Origin: Bacteroidales bacterium UBA7258
Lineage (GTDB): Bacteria > Bacteroidota > Bacteroidia > Bacteroidales > UBA932
Length of the DNA: 64,000 bases
Direction of reading: 5' to 3'
Assembly (NCBI GenBank): GCA_002472565.1
Contig: DKSK01000024.1
Location: 18,519 to 82,518, forward strand
A program made the translations under genes and the position numbers. Numbering within the stretch: the first letter of the stretch is position 1; each line of letters begins with the position of its first letter. A model generated the notes under the pieces. It was not told where the DNA came from. It saw nothing but the letters and a program-made list of their open reading frames with translations, and ran no database searches. This document shows, piece after piece, positions 42,497-51,161 of this stretch.

Positions 42497-44699
42497 TATA
42501 CAAGATATTATGCCTAACAAAATTGCAAGAAGAAACTTCCCCGTAGTTGGGATGGGCTGCGCCTCCTGCGTAGCCAGGGTTCAGAACACCCTAAAAGAGC
42601 AGAAGGGCGTCGCGAAAGCCAGCGTAAGCCTCGCCTCTAACATGGCGCAGGTGGATTATGACCCGGCCACCGTAAGCCCGGCCGACCTCAAGAAGGCCGT
42701 CCAGGCAGCCGGCTACGACCTCATCGTCGACGGCGACGAAGACTCGGCCGACGACGAAGCCGACTCGCTCCAGGAGGACCATTTCCGCTCTCTGAAGCGG
42801 GACATGATTTTCTCCGTAATCCTGGCCCTCCTGATAATGTTGCTAGGAATGGGATTCGGAGACTTTCCTTACAAGGGCTGCGTACTGCTCTTGCTCGCCA
42901 CTCCAGCCGTCTTCTGGTGCGGACGCAGGTTCATCGGCACGGCATGGAAACAAGCCAGGCACGGGAGCTCCAGTATGGACACGCTCGTCGCCCTCTCTAT
43001 TCTGATCAGCTATTTCTTCAGCCTCTTCAATCTGCTTTTCCCAGGCGTTTGGACCGGCAGAGGCCTTGTGCCTCACCTTTATTTCGAATCAAGTTCCATG
43101 ATCACTGCCTTCATCCTTATCGGACGCGTCCTTGAAGAAAGAGCCAAACATGGCACGACCAAGGCCATAAGAGACTTGGCCGGCCTTCAGCCGAAGAGCA
43201 TCCACATCTTGGTCGGAGACACCCTCATGGTCAAGCCCGGGGAAAGGATTCCTGTCGATGGAGAAGTCGTCGAGGGTGAGGGCTACGTGGACGAGTCCAT
43301 GCTGACAGGCGAGCCTGTGGCTTCCTACAAGGAAGCTGGCTCCAAGGTCTGGGCCGGGACCATGAATCAGAAAGGCAGCATCACCGTCAGGGCTGACAAG
43401 GTCGGAAACGAAACCATGCTCTCGGCCATAGTCAAGATGGTCAGGGACGCCCAAGGATCCAAGGCCAGAATTCAGAACCTGGTCGACAAGGTGGCTTCGG
43501 TCTTCGTTCCTGTAATCATAGGAATATCCATCCTCACCCTCGTCTGCTGGCTTGTCTTCTCCAGCCATGACGGACTTACGATGGGTCTCTTGGCGATGGT
43601 GTCAGTCCTGGTCATCGCCTGCCCTTGCAGCCTCGGCCTGGCTACACCTACGGCCCTGACCGCGGGAATCGGGAACGGAGCAAGGCACGGAATCCTCATC
43701 AAGGATGCTGACAGCCTGCAGGTCGCCGGAGAGATTGACTGCATGGTCTTCGACAAGACGGGTACGCTCACGGAGGGCAGGCCGGCTGTTTCGGATTCAT
43801 GGTGGAATGGGTCTGCAGGAGAGGAGGAAAGGGCTGTACTGCTCGCGATGGAACGCAAGTCAGAACATCCTCTCGCCGGGGCTGTGGCCGCCTTCCTCGA
43901 AGAAGCTGACAAAGGCGGGCACGAAGGGGCCTCCGGTCTCGATGGCTCGGCGGAAGCCACGGTGAGTTCTTTCGAGGCAGTCCCGGGCCACGGAATCAAG
44001 GCCGTCTACGGTGGCAAGACCTACTACGCAGGGAACGAAAGCTCCTCTGAAGATTCTTCCGAAGGCAACTCTCTTGCCACCAAATGGAAGACAGAGGGTA
44101 AGTCCCTGATTTATTTTCGGAAAGACTCCAACCTGGTTGCCGTACTAGCGCTGGAAGACAAGATAAAGCCGAGCTCGATCGAGGCCGTGGCCTCTCTCAA
44201 GGCTCTCGGGGTCGAGACACTCCTTCTTACCGGAGACAACAAGGACGCCGCCAGACACGCGGCCTCTCTCGCCGGAATATCTAAGATCAAAGCCGGTGTG
44301 CTGCCTCAGGACAAGGAAGCCTACATCGCCGCCCTCCAAGCTGAAGGCCACAAGGCCGCCATGGCCGGCGACGGCATCAACGACAGCGCGGCCCTCGCCA
44401 AAGCCGATCTCAGCATAGCCATGGGCGGCGGGAGCGACATCGCCATGGATACGGCCATGGCCACGATCGTTTCCTCAGACCTCCGCAAGACAGCAGATCT
44501 GATAAAGCTCAGCCGCAGGACCAGTAAAATCATCAAAGAGAACCTGTTCTGGGCCTTCATCTATAACGTGCTCGCCATCCCGGTGGCCGCCGGAGTGCTC
44601 TACCCGGCCTTCGGCTTCACCCTCAGCCCGACGATAGCCTCCGCCTGCATGGCCCTCAGCTCTGTCTGTGTTGTCACCAACTCCCTCCGCCTGCGCTAA
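42483..44699 (+). CDS. copA: Copper-exporting P1B-type ATPase
   Basis: The 738-residue inner-membrane pump has one N-terminal heavy-metal domain (GMGCASC at residues 23-29), the metal-binding CPC in ACPCSLGLATPTAL (C380, C382), the phosphorylated aspartate D424 in DKTGTLTEG, SEHPLAG in the nucleotide-binding domain and GDGINDSAALAKAD. The last membrane segment MALSSVCVVTNSLRLR has the Met-Ser-Ser/Asn pattern of Cu+ ATPases. It would export Cu+ to the periplasm. Starts at 42483, 42489 and 42510 are all possible. It is coupled to an HxlR remnant and has no copper regulator or chaperone beside it. Confidence 0.93.
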   Translation: MEMLNIQDIMPNKIARRNFPVVGMGCASCVARVQNTLKEQKGVAKASVSLASNMAQVDYDPATVSPADLKKAVQAAGYDLIVDGDEDSADDEADSLQEDHFRSLKRDMIFSVILALLIMLLGMGFGDFPYKGCVLLLLATPAVFWCGRRFIGTAWKQARHGSSSMDTLVALSILISYFFSLFNLLFPGVWTGRGLVPHLYFESSSMITAFILIGRVLEERAKHGTTKAIRDLAGLQPKSIHILVGDTLMVKPGERIPVDGEVVEGEGYVDESMLTGEPVASYKEAGSKVWAGTMNQKGSITVRADKVGNETMLSAIVKMVRDAQGSKARIQNLVDKVASVFVPVIIGISILTLVCWLVFSSHDGLTMGLLAMVSVLVIACPCSLGLATPTALTAGIGNGARHGILIKDADSLQVAGEIDCMVFDKTGTLTEGRPAVSDSWWNGSAGEEERAVLLAMERKSEHPLAGAVAAFLEEADKGGHEGASGLDGSAEATVSSFEAVPGHGIKAVYGGKTYYAGNESSSEDSSEGNSLATKWKTEGKSLIYFRKDSNLVAVLALEDKIKPSSIEAVASLKALGVETLLLTGDNKDAARHAASLAGISKIKAGVLPQDKEAYIAALQAEGHKAAMAGDGINDSAALAKADLSIAMGGGSDIAMDTAMATIVSSDLRKTADLIKLSRRTSKIIKENLFWAFIYNVLAIPVAAGVLYPAFGFTLSPTIASACMALSSVCVVTNSLRLR

Positions 44700-44734
44700 G
44701 GGCAGGAACGCTTCAAAGCGGTAATACTATATGA

Positions 44735-44766
44735 AAGAGGGATGGCCTTTCGCGGTCATCCCTCTT
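44735..44766. terminator. Terminator between copA and the phosphotransacylase gene
   Basis: AAGAGGGATG (44735-44744) and CATCCCTCTT (44757-44766) are exact inverses with additional pairing inside. It lies 36 bp after copA and 23 bp past the convergent minus-strand stop, serving both directions. Confidence 0.8.
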
Positions 44767-44788
44767 AATTAATATCTGTCTTGCAAGG

Positions 44789-45697
44789 TCAGGCGATGCT
44801 CATAACGGCCTCGGCGATGGAATTCAGCTTGGTGTCGGCAGTGTCGGCACGGCTGGCAAGGATGCATGGAGCGGTAGTTCCGACAAGCATTCCGGCCTGC
44901 TTCACGCCATCGCAAAGCTTCGAATTGCTCTTCCAGAAAACATTCGCAGATTCGATGTTAGGGAAGACAAGCACATCGGCGTCACCGGCGACATTGCTCT
45001 TGAGCTTCTTGATCTCGACGCTTTCCTGGTCAATCGCGACATCAAGAGCGAGAGGACCGTCGGCGATGCAGCCCTTGATCTGTCCGCGCTCAACCATCTT
45101 GGCGAGAGCCGCGGCCTCCATGCAGGCAGGCATGGAATCAAGAACCTGCTCCGAAGCGGCCACGAAGGCCACCTTCGGAGTCTGAATGCCAAAGCTCTTC
45201 GCAACCTTCACGATATAATTCGTCATCTTCATCTTCTGACGGAAATCCGGAAGAGGAATCACTGCCATATCGGTGATGAAAATGAGCTTGTGGTACCTTG
45301 GATTCTCGATGACGCCAACATGGCTGAGAAGCCCCTTCTGAGGAAGAAGGCCCTCCTCCTTGTTAAGAATGGCGCGAAGGAACTTGTCGGTCGAGCAGAG
45401 GCCCTTCATGAGCACGTCTGCCTGGCCGTCATGGACCATTTTGACAGCGGTCGCAACAGCCTTGAGCTCTACAGGCTCGTTGACGATCTGGAACTTGGCT
45501 GCATCGATGCCGGCATTGGCGCAGACATCCTTGATCATGGCCTCGTCACCTACCAGGGTGGCCTTGACGAAACCCATATCCGAAGCCTTGGAAGCGGCCT
45601 CTATGGAATGCTCGTCGACACCCCAGGCGACAACCATCGTCTTGCAGGTGCCTCTTGCCTTCAATTCAGCGAAAACGTCTGAAAATGTGGAAATCAT
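44789..45697 (-). CDS. Ptb-type phosphate acyltransferase
   Basis: The 302-residue protein is in the phosphate acetyl/butyryltransferase family and has the compact length of Ptb rather than the long multi-domain Pta. Markers are ADVLMKGLCSTDKFLRAIL, HVGVIENPRYHKLIFITDMA and IADGPLALDVAIDQES. It would swap CoA for phosphate on a short acyl-CoA, giving acyl phosphate for the neighbouring kinase. Acetyl, propionyl or butyryl specificity cannot be told. It lies 15 bp downstream of ackA, clearly co-transcribed. Confidence 0.9.
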   Translation of the reverse strand: MISTFSDVFAELKARGTCKTMVVAWGVDEHSIEAASKASDMGFVKATLVGDEAMIKDVCANAGIDAAKFQIVNEPVELKAVATAVKMVHDGQADVLMKGLCSTDKFLRAILNKEEGLLPQKGLLSHVGVIENPRYHKLIFITDMAVIPLPDFRQKMKMTNYIVKVAKSFGIQTPKVAFVAASEQVLDSMPACMEAAALAKMVERGQIKGCIADGPLALDVAIDQESVEIKKLKSNVAGDADVLVFPNIESANVFWKSNSKLCDGVKQAGMLVGTTAPCILASRADTADTKLNSIAEAVMSIA

Positions 45698-45712
45698 GGT
45701 ATAAAGTTTTAG

Positions 45713-46927
45713 TTAATCGTCGAGAGTGTTTACGATGTGCATTGTGTCGCGGGCTATGACGAGCTCCTCGTCGGTGGTGATCAGGGCGACCTTAACCTTG
45801 GACTCAGGGGTGGAGATGATGGTGTCCACTCCCCAGGCGGTGTTGGCTTCATAGTCGAATTTCAGGCCGAGATAGCTGAGATTCTCGCATACACGGCGGC
45901 GGAGACGGCTGTTGTGCTCGCCGATTCCTCCGGTGAAGACGATGAGGTCGACACCGTTCATGGCCGCCACGTAGCTTCCGATGAGCTTGATTACGTCATA
46001 AGTCATCATCTTCAGGGCGAGCTTTGCCCTCTGGTCGCCGGAGTTCGCGAGCTCATCGAGTTCACGGGCGTCCGAGGTCTTTCCGGAAATGCCGAGGAAA
46101 CCGGACTTCTTCTGGAGAAGGTCGGAAAGTTCGTCAGGAGACATAGGCTCCTTCTTGAGGATATAAGGAATGATGCTCGCGTCAATGCTTCCGCAGCGGG
46201 TGCCCATGATCATGCCCTCAAGAGGAGAGAAGCCCATAGAGGTGTCGATGACATGGCCGTTCACGATGGCGGTCACCGAACTTCCGTTCCCGATATGGCA
46301 GGTCACGATCTTGGAATTCTCGAAGTCAAGTCCGCAGAACTTGGCTCCCTTCTGGGCGACGAACTGGTGGCTGGTGCCGTGGGCTCCGTAGCGGCGGATG
46401 TCGTATTTCTCGTAATACTCGTATGGAAGGGCATACATGTAGGCGTATGCAGGCATCGTCTGATGGAAGGCGGTGTCAAAGGTCACGACCTGAGGAACAT
46501 CAGGAAGGACGGCCTTGATGGCGTTGATGCCCAGGATATGGGCAGGATTGTGGAGAGGGGCGAAATCCGCGCAGATTTCGATCTTCTTCATCACGTCGTC
46601 ATCGACGAGTTCGCTCTTGGAGAAATACTTTCCTCCCTGAACTATGCGGTGGCCGACAGCCTCAATGTCGTCAAGAGACTTAAGGACTCCTGTCTTAGGG
46701 TCGACGAGAGCCTCAAGGATGAGCTTCATACCCTGGGCATGGTCCTTTATAGGAAGATCCTTCACGATCTTCTCTTTTCCAGCAGCAGTGAACTGGAGAC
46801 GTCCGACCGGGAGTCCGATCTTTTCAGCGATACCTTTTGCGATGACATCGAAGACATCATCGTTCTTCATGTCAAAAAGCTGGTATTTGATGGACGAGCT
46901 TCCGCAATTGATGACAAGAATAATCAT
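45713..46927 (-). CDS. ackA: Acetate kinase
   Basis: The 404-residue kinase makes ATP and acetate from acetyl phosphate and ADP. It has the ASKHA start ILVINCGSSSIKYQLF, GHRIVQGG, the AckA-specific VTFDTAFHQTMP (differing from butyrate kinases), RRYGAHGTSHQFVA, HIGNGSSV and IVFTGGIGEHN. Together with the following phosphotransacylase it forms the acetate-producing, ATP-yielding branch of fermentation. A well-formed promoter precedes it, with a leader of about 43 nt. Confidence 0.95.
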   Translation of the reverse strand: MIILVINCGSSSIKYQLFDMKNDDVFDVIAKGIAEKIGLPVGRLQFTAAGKEKIVKDLPIKDHAQGMKLILEALVDPKTGVLKSLDDIEAVGHRIVQGGKYFSKSELVDDDVMKKIEICADFAPLHNPAHILGINAIKAVLPDVPQVVTFDTAFHQTMPAYAYMYALPYEYYEKYDIRRYGAHGTSHQFVAQKGAKFCGLDFENSKIVTCHIGNGSSVTAIVNGHVIDTSMGFSPLEGMIMGTRCGSIDASIIPYILKKEPMSPDELSDLLQKKSGFLGISGKTSDARELDELANSGDQRAKLALKMMTYDVIKLIGSYVAAMNGVDLIVFTGGIGEHNSRLRRRVCENLSYLGLKFDYEANTAWGVDTIISTPESKVKVALITTDEELVIARDTMHIVNTLDD

Positions 46928-46976
46928 TTCCAGAAATTTATGTTAGACCGTATTAAAATTTCAAAAAAAACCTTCG

Positions 46977-47009
46977 CAAAGTTAGCAAAGTTTAAGTACT
47001 TTAGCAAAA
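46977..47009 (-). promoter_or_regulatory. Canonical Bacteroidetes promoter for ackA
   Basis: On the minus strand TTTTG (47009-47005) is followed after exactly 20 bp by TAACTTTG (46984-46977). This is a full -33/-7 match and the best promoter in the window with those of tRNA-Thr and the GH3 gene. Confidence 0.75.
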
Positions 47010-47045
47010 GAAGTAACTAAGCTGTAATACTCTCTATAGCGGGTA

Positions 47046-48161
47046 ATGAAGGTGGCGAAAGACATAACGGGGCTGTCGCTTCCCTTTGCGGCCGGGATTG
47101 CCGCCGGAAGCCTCATTTCGGGCGCCCTTGCGCCCCGCGGCCCTCTTCTCTGGCTCCTCAGTGGAGGCGCCTGCCTTGTCTGCGCCTTTCTGCTCGGACT
47201 CTCCATGAGTAGGAAAACAGATTCATGGCGCCGTCTTCTTCTGCTCTACCTTGCGTCAGGCTTCTTCTGCTCGAGCGCCGCCTTCCTGGGATCGCCGGCG
47301 GAATCAGTCCGGAAAGACCCCGTAAGAACGGCGGCGTTGAACTCGGCGGAGAAAATGAAAGAACTTATAGCCGCCATCCCCTACTCCGACCCTTCGACCG
47401 CGCCCCTGGTCACCGCCCTGACCACCGGAGACAGAAGCGGACTTTCCAAGGCAGTGGTAAAGACCTTCAGGGAGAGCGGCGCCTCCCACATCCTCGCACT
47501 CAGCGGACTTCATCTCGGGATAATCTACGTCCTTCTCCTCTGGGGCACAGCCTTTATGGGGCACTCCCCCGCCGCGAGAAAACTGAGATTCGGAGCCGTG
47601 GTTTCGCTTTCATGGTTCTACGCCCTGGCGACAGGATCCAGCCCGTCCATAGTGAGGGCCGTCCTCTTCATAAGCTTCAACGAAATCGCCAGACTCCGGA
47701 ACCTTAAGCAAGAACCGCTGAGGGTTCTTTGTTCCGCCCTCACCCTCCAGCTGGCCTTTGACCCGCTGCAAATCTCCTCGGTAGGCTTCCAGCTAAGCTA
47801 CCTTGCCATGACCGGGATCTTCATCCTCTTCCCGAAGATGAAGGCTTGGTATCCTGGCGAAGAGAAAGGCTCGATTCTACACATCTTCAACCTGCCACGC
47901 CGTATCTGGAACATGGCAAGTCTGGGCATCTCATGCCAGGTCTTCACGGCTCCGCTCGCCTGGTATTACTTCGGAACCTTCCCGGAATATTTTCTGCTGA
48001 CAAACCTTATCGCCATGCCGCTGACAAGCATCCTCATGACCCTGTCCATCATGACCATCCTGCTCCGGTGGCTTGGAATCTGTCCGGCCGTGATGGTGTT
48101 TCTGAATGAAGAAGCGGCCATAGCTCTGCAAGGGGTTCTGGCCGTAATATCATCGATGTAA
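47046..48161 (+). CDS. ComEC/Rec2-related membrane protein, short form
   Basis: The 371-residue protein has an N-terminal pair or triple of membrane helices, then the ComEC 'competence' core (APLVTALTTGDRSGLSKAVV, RESGASHILALSGLHLGIIY) with about seven more helices. Full ComEC proteins (about 700-800 residues) also have a DUF4131/OB-fold before the core and a metallo-beta-lactamase domain after it; both are missing. The family forms the inner-membrane channel for single-stranded DNA during natural transformation; whether this short form can do so is uncertain. No other competence gene is near. It diverges from ackA and converges with the TPM gene. Confidence 0.85.
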   Translation: MKVAKDITGLSLPFAAGIAAGSLISGALAPRGPLLWLLSGGACLVCAFLLGLSMSRKTDSWRRLLLLYLASGFFCSSAAFLGSPAESVRKDPVRTAALNSAEKMKELIAAIPYSDPSTAPLVTALTTGDRSGLSKAVVKTFRESGASHILALSGLHLGIIYVLLLWGTAFMGHSPAARKLRFGAVVSLSWFYALATGSSPSIVRAVLFISFNEIARLRNLKQEPLRVLCSALTLQLAFDPLQISSVGFQLSYLAMTGIFILFPKMKAWYPGEEKGSILHIFNLPRRIWNMASLGISCQVFTAPLAWYYFGTFPEYFLLTNLIAMPLTSILMTLSIMTILLRWLGICPAVMVFLNEEAAIALQGVLAVISSM

Positions 48162-48180
48162 AAAATCGCGAGGCGTTTTT
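48161..48180. terminator. Small convergent terminator
   Basis: AAAAA, CGC, then GCG, TTTTT form a short stem with one bulged T, lying between the convergent ComEC-like and TPM genes. Confidence 0.5.
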
Positions 48181-48189
48181 AAGCGGAGG

Positions 48190-48978
48190 CTACCAGCTTC
48201 CCGAGGCTCCTCCGCCACCGAAACTTCCGCCTCCGAAACCTCCGAAGCCCCCGTTGAAGCCGCCTCCCCAGCTTGAGCCGCTGTCCTGGAAACCGCCTCC
48301 GAAAATAGGGCCGACGTAGACCTTCCGGTTCCCGCCGCTGCTCCCGGAGCCACCGGAATTATTCTTGTTCCTGTACTTAAGGATAAGATAGAAGAAGAAC
48401 ACGAACAAAAAGGCCAGAACGGTGAGTATGGCCACGTCATCGGGATCTCTCCCGTTACGGGAAGCCTTGATTTCTCCGCTGGCAAGGCCCATGAGCCTGA
48501 GGCAGGCGTTGTTGACCCCGTTGAAATAGTCCCCTTCTTTGAAACTCGGGATCATGATGTCGCGGATGATGGCCCAGCACTCGGCGTCAGGAATGGCACC
48601 TTCGAGGCCATAGCCGACCTGAATGGTGACTTCGCCTCCGCTGCCTTCAGTCTTGGGCTTGACAAGGACCACTATTCCGTTGTTGAAATCGGAACTGCCC
48701 ACTCCCCAGCCCACGCCTATCTCCCTTGCGAAATCCGCGACTTCATAACCTCCCAAGTCATTGACGGTGACCACGGCGATCTGATTGGAGGTGCTGTCGT
48801 CGAAGTTAACCAACATGGTCTCGAGAGAGGCGGTCTGCATCGGGGTGAAAATACCAGCAAGGTCGTTGACCAGTCTCGGGGGATTAGGGCGGGCAGGAAT
48901 AGCGGAAGAAGCCGCGGCGGAAAGAGCGGCGAAGAGGCTTGCGCAAAGCACCAGCGCAAAAGTTCTAAACCTTCGCAT
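48190..48978 (-). CDS. TPM-domain (YgcG-type) membrane protein
   Basis: From ATG at 48978 (48981 is an adjacent alternative) the protein has 262 residues: signal peptide (FALVLCASLFAALSAAA), a TPM domain (LVNDLAGIFTPMQTASLE then NQIAVVTVNDLGG, IQVGYGLEGAIPD), a membrane helix (VAILTVLAFLFVFFFYLIL) and a glycine-rich tail (GGGFNGGFGGFGGGSFGG). The TPM domain faces the periplasm. Function is poorly known. Its start overlaps the previous TPM gene by 14 bp, and lemA is further upstream: a lemA-TPM-TPM operon common in Bacteroidetes. Confidence 0.9.
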   Translation of the reverse strand: MRRFRTFALVLCASLFAALSAAASSAIPARPNPPRLVNDLAGIFTPMQTASLETMLVNFDDSTSNQIAVVTVNDLGGYEVADFAREIGVGWGVGSSDFNNGIVVLVKPKTEGSGGEVTIQVGYGLEGAIPDAECWAIIRDIMIPSFKEGDYFNGVNNACLRLMGLASGEIKASRNGRDPDDVAILTVLAFLFVFFFYLILKYRNKNNSGGSGSSGGNRKVYVGPIFGGGFQDSGSSWGGGFNGGFGGFGGGSFGGGGASGSW

Positions 48979-49429
48979 CATCTTCTGCATCATCGTCGTT
49001 GAAAGAGATGTCATTCGGCAATTCATTGACATCGTCCTTTGAATAAGGGAAATATGCCTTGAGCTTACGCCCGGTCATCTCGACAGCCTCCCCAAGCCCC
49101 TCCGCATAGAGGCCCTTGGAGAAATTTTCTCCGATGACCGCGACCACATCCTTCCAGAAGCCGGCCGGGACCTTGGCATTGATGCCACGGTCACCTATCA
49201 CGGCGAACTTGTGCGAGAGGGAGGCGACGTAGATCAGGACACCGTTGCGCTCCGCGGTCCGGCTCATGTTGAGTATTCGGAATGTGCGGAGGGCTCTTTC
49301 CTTAGGGTCATCCTCGCAATGAGATTCGATATGGATACGGATTTCACCGGAGGTCTCCCTCTCGGCTCTGTCTATGGCTTCGATCAGCCTCGTGCACTCA
49401 TCCTTGGTCAGGAAGTCTTTCGCCTTCAT
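48965..49429 (-). CDS. TPM-domain protein without signal peptide
   Basis: The 154-residue protein is a stand-alone TPM domain (LIEAIDRAERETSGEIRIHI, NGVLIYVASLSHKFAVIGD, RGINAKVPAGFWKDVV) with an acidic C-terminus (DISFNDDDAEDDAKV). There is no signal peptide, so it is probably cytoplasmic, unlike its neighbour. Function is unknown. It begins 4 bp after lemA stops and overlaps the next TPM gene. Confidence 0.88.
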   Translation of the reverse strand: MKAKDFLTKDECTRLIEAIDRAERETSGEIRIHIESHCEDDPKERALRTFRILNMSRTAERNGVLIYVASLSHKFAVIGDRGINAKVPAGFWKDVVAVIGENFSKGLYAEGLGEAVEMTGRKLKAYFPYSKDDVNELPNDISFNDDDAEDDAKV

Positions 49430-49433
49430 AGGC

Positions 49434-50024
49434 TTAAAACTTCACCTCCGGAGCCTTCTCCGCCCCTTCATCGGCCTCGAAATAGCCCTTCTTGTCGAAA
49501 TTGAAGAGGCCGGCTACGATATTGGTAGGGAACTGGCGTATCTTAGTGTTGTAGGCCCTTGCGGTCTCGTTGAAATTCTTGCGCTCAACGGCGATCCTGT
49601 TTTCAGTGCCTTCAAGCTGCTTCTGCAGAGTGGCGAAATTCTCGCTGGCCTTGAGGTCAGGATAATTCTCGGCGACGGCGATCAGCCTGGACAGGGCGCC
49701 TGAGAGTTCGCTCTGGGCGGCTTGGAATTTCTTGATATTATCCTCCGTGAGCTCGTCTGCGGTGATGTTGATGCCTGTAGCCTTGGTACGGGCCTCGGTG
49801 ACGGCTTCGAGCGTGGAGCTTTCATGCTCGGCATAACCCTTGACCGTGGCGACGAGATTAGGAATGAGGTCGGCTCTGCGCTGATAGACGTTCTCTACCT
49901 GAGACCATGCAGCCTGGACACCCTCATCGCTCTTTACGAGTCCGTTATAGGAGCTCCATCCCCAGAGGAGGCAGACGGCGAGAATTACAATGATGACCAG
50001 AGTTGAGGAAAGACCTTTTTTCAT
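49434..50024 (-). CDS. lemA: LemA-family membrane-anchored protein
   Basis: The 196-residue protein has one N-terminal membrane helix (LVIIVILAVCLLWGWSSY) followed by a long helical LemA domain (NGLVKSDEGVQAAWSQVEN, YQRRADLIPNLVATVKGYA, NLKAS-type AVAENYPDLKASENFATLQ). LemA proteins lie in the inner membrane with the helical part outside; the cellular role is not settled. It heads the lemA-TPM-TPM operon. Confidence 0.94.
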   Translation of the reverse strand: MKKGLSSTLVIIVILAVCLLWGWSSYNGLVKSDEGVQAAWSQVENVYQRRADLIPNLVATVKGYAEHESSTLEAVTEARTKATGINITADELTEDNIKKFQAAQSELSGALSRLIAVAENYPDLKASENFATLQKQLEGTENRIAVERKNFNETARAYNTKIRQFPTNIVAGLFNFDKKGYFEADEGAEKAPEVKF

Positions 50025-50046
50025 ATTATATTATATTGATGGTTCG

Positions 50047-51072
50047 TCAATGAGACTTACGCACGCAGCGGACATTCGCCATGAAGGTATCCTTATGACC
50101 ATTGCCCACATAGACATCAGGTTTCTGGACATATAAATACCTGTAGAGTCCGAGACCGTCATTTTCGTCAGCCGTCCAGAAGGCTGAATAATAGTCCACG
50201 TCATAGAAGGTGGCCAGATCCTCCGCCTTGTTGCCATATCCCGACGGAATGGCCGAGAAGCCTGTGGCGTTGGTGATTTTTACGGCCGGCCAATACTCCC
50301 ACATGCGGTCGCCGTTAAAGTAGCAATTGGCCATCATGGAGCCGGCTATCCCCTCGTAGGTCGAGAGTCCGGCGGCCTCTTTGGCTCCGGCGGCAAGCGC
50401 GAGGGCGTTCCACGCAGTAGAATCCGGAAGGGTCCAGCCCTCAGGGCAGACCGTCTTGGCCTCGTCCCATGTGTAATAGCCTCCGAAGATAGGCTCCATG
50501 CAGGAAGCGTTGTCGAATGGCTTGCCCGCTCCTGCCCAGGAGAGATTCCTCATGAACCAGTCATAGCCCCCGATGGAGCGGTACTCATATTTCTGTCCGT
50601 CACGAGTGTCCGTGAAAGTACCGTCCGGGCCAGCGGTGAAGGCATCGATCCTCAGAGAGCTGTCCGGCTTAACGATGACGACTTGCTTGGTGGCCGTAGA
50701 AGTGTAGTACTCATCGGCGAAGATGCCGCAAAGCAGGGTCACCGTGCACATGGTGTCCGGAACTGAGAAGACGAAACGGCCGTCGGCACTGGAAGGGTCG
50801 CCGATGCGTCTGGTGGTATCCCTCGCAGTCTGTATAGGAGAAGCGGTCCAGTAATAGCCGTAATCTCCGCCGTCCTTGCGATAAGCCCCGTTCGGAATCA
50901 GGGTATAGTCACCATCACCCACGCCCATGAATGAAGGGCAGTCGAAGGCGAGAACTCCGCTGAAATATGTGTAGGAGCTGTCGTCATCACCTTTATCCTT
51001 GTGGCAGGCCGCGACCGCCACAAGCGCCGCGGCGGCCATGGCCAACTTTGAAATTTTCCCGAGAAGATCCAT
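50047..51072 (-). CDS. FISUMP-domain lipoprotein
   Basis: The 341-residue protein has a lipoprotein signal (LAMAAAALVAVAACHKDKG, lipid cysteine near residue 23). The second half carries the 'Fibrobacter succinogenes major paralogous' domain: DGQKYEYRSIGGYDWFMRNL, GGYYTWDEAKTVCPEGWTLP and a closing NVRCVRK. Such proteins are surface or periplasmic and common in gut Bacteroidetes, with unknown binding partners. The first half (residues 30-150) is likely an Ig-like domain. It sits 22 bp upstream of lemA; co-transcription is possible. It diverges from apbE. Confidence 0.85.
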   Translation of the reverse strand: MDLLGKISKLAMAAAALVAVAACHKDKGDDDSSYTYFSGVLAFDCPSFMGVGDGDYTLIPNGAYRKDGGDYGYYWTASPIQTARDTTRRIGDPSSADGRFVFSVPDTMCTVTLLCGIFADEYYTSTATKQVVIVKPDSSLRIDAFTAGPDGTFTDTRDGQKYEYRSIGGYDWFMRNLSWAGAGKPFDNASCMEPIFGGYYTWDEAKTVCPEGWTLPDSTAWNALALAAGAKEAAGLSTYEGIAGSMMANCYFNGDRMWEYWPAVKITNATGFSAIPSGYGNKAEDLATFYDVDYYSAFWTADENDGLGLYRYLYVQKPDVYVGNGHKDTFMANVRCVRKSH

Positions 51073-51134
51073 TTTAGTCGATGTCTCTAAAAATTACTGA
51101 AATACAAATATCGCTAAATTCTGGTCAAAAACCT

Positions 51135-51142
51135 TACCTTTG
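51135..51142 (+). promoter_or_regulatory. -7 box for apbE
   Basis: TACCTTTG stands 20 bp before the apbE ATG at 51162, predicting a leader of about 13 nt and supporting that start over the upstream in-frame ATG at 51081. Confidence 0.5.
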
Positions 51143-51161
51143 TCTACAAATACTTTGCCGT

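Noticed and set aside
45737..47020. 427-codon plus-strand frame across ackA.
   Set aside because: AckA on the minus strand has complete family motifs and a canonical promoter. The antisense product is low-complexity and lacks recognisable domains.
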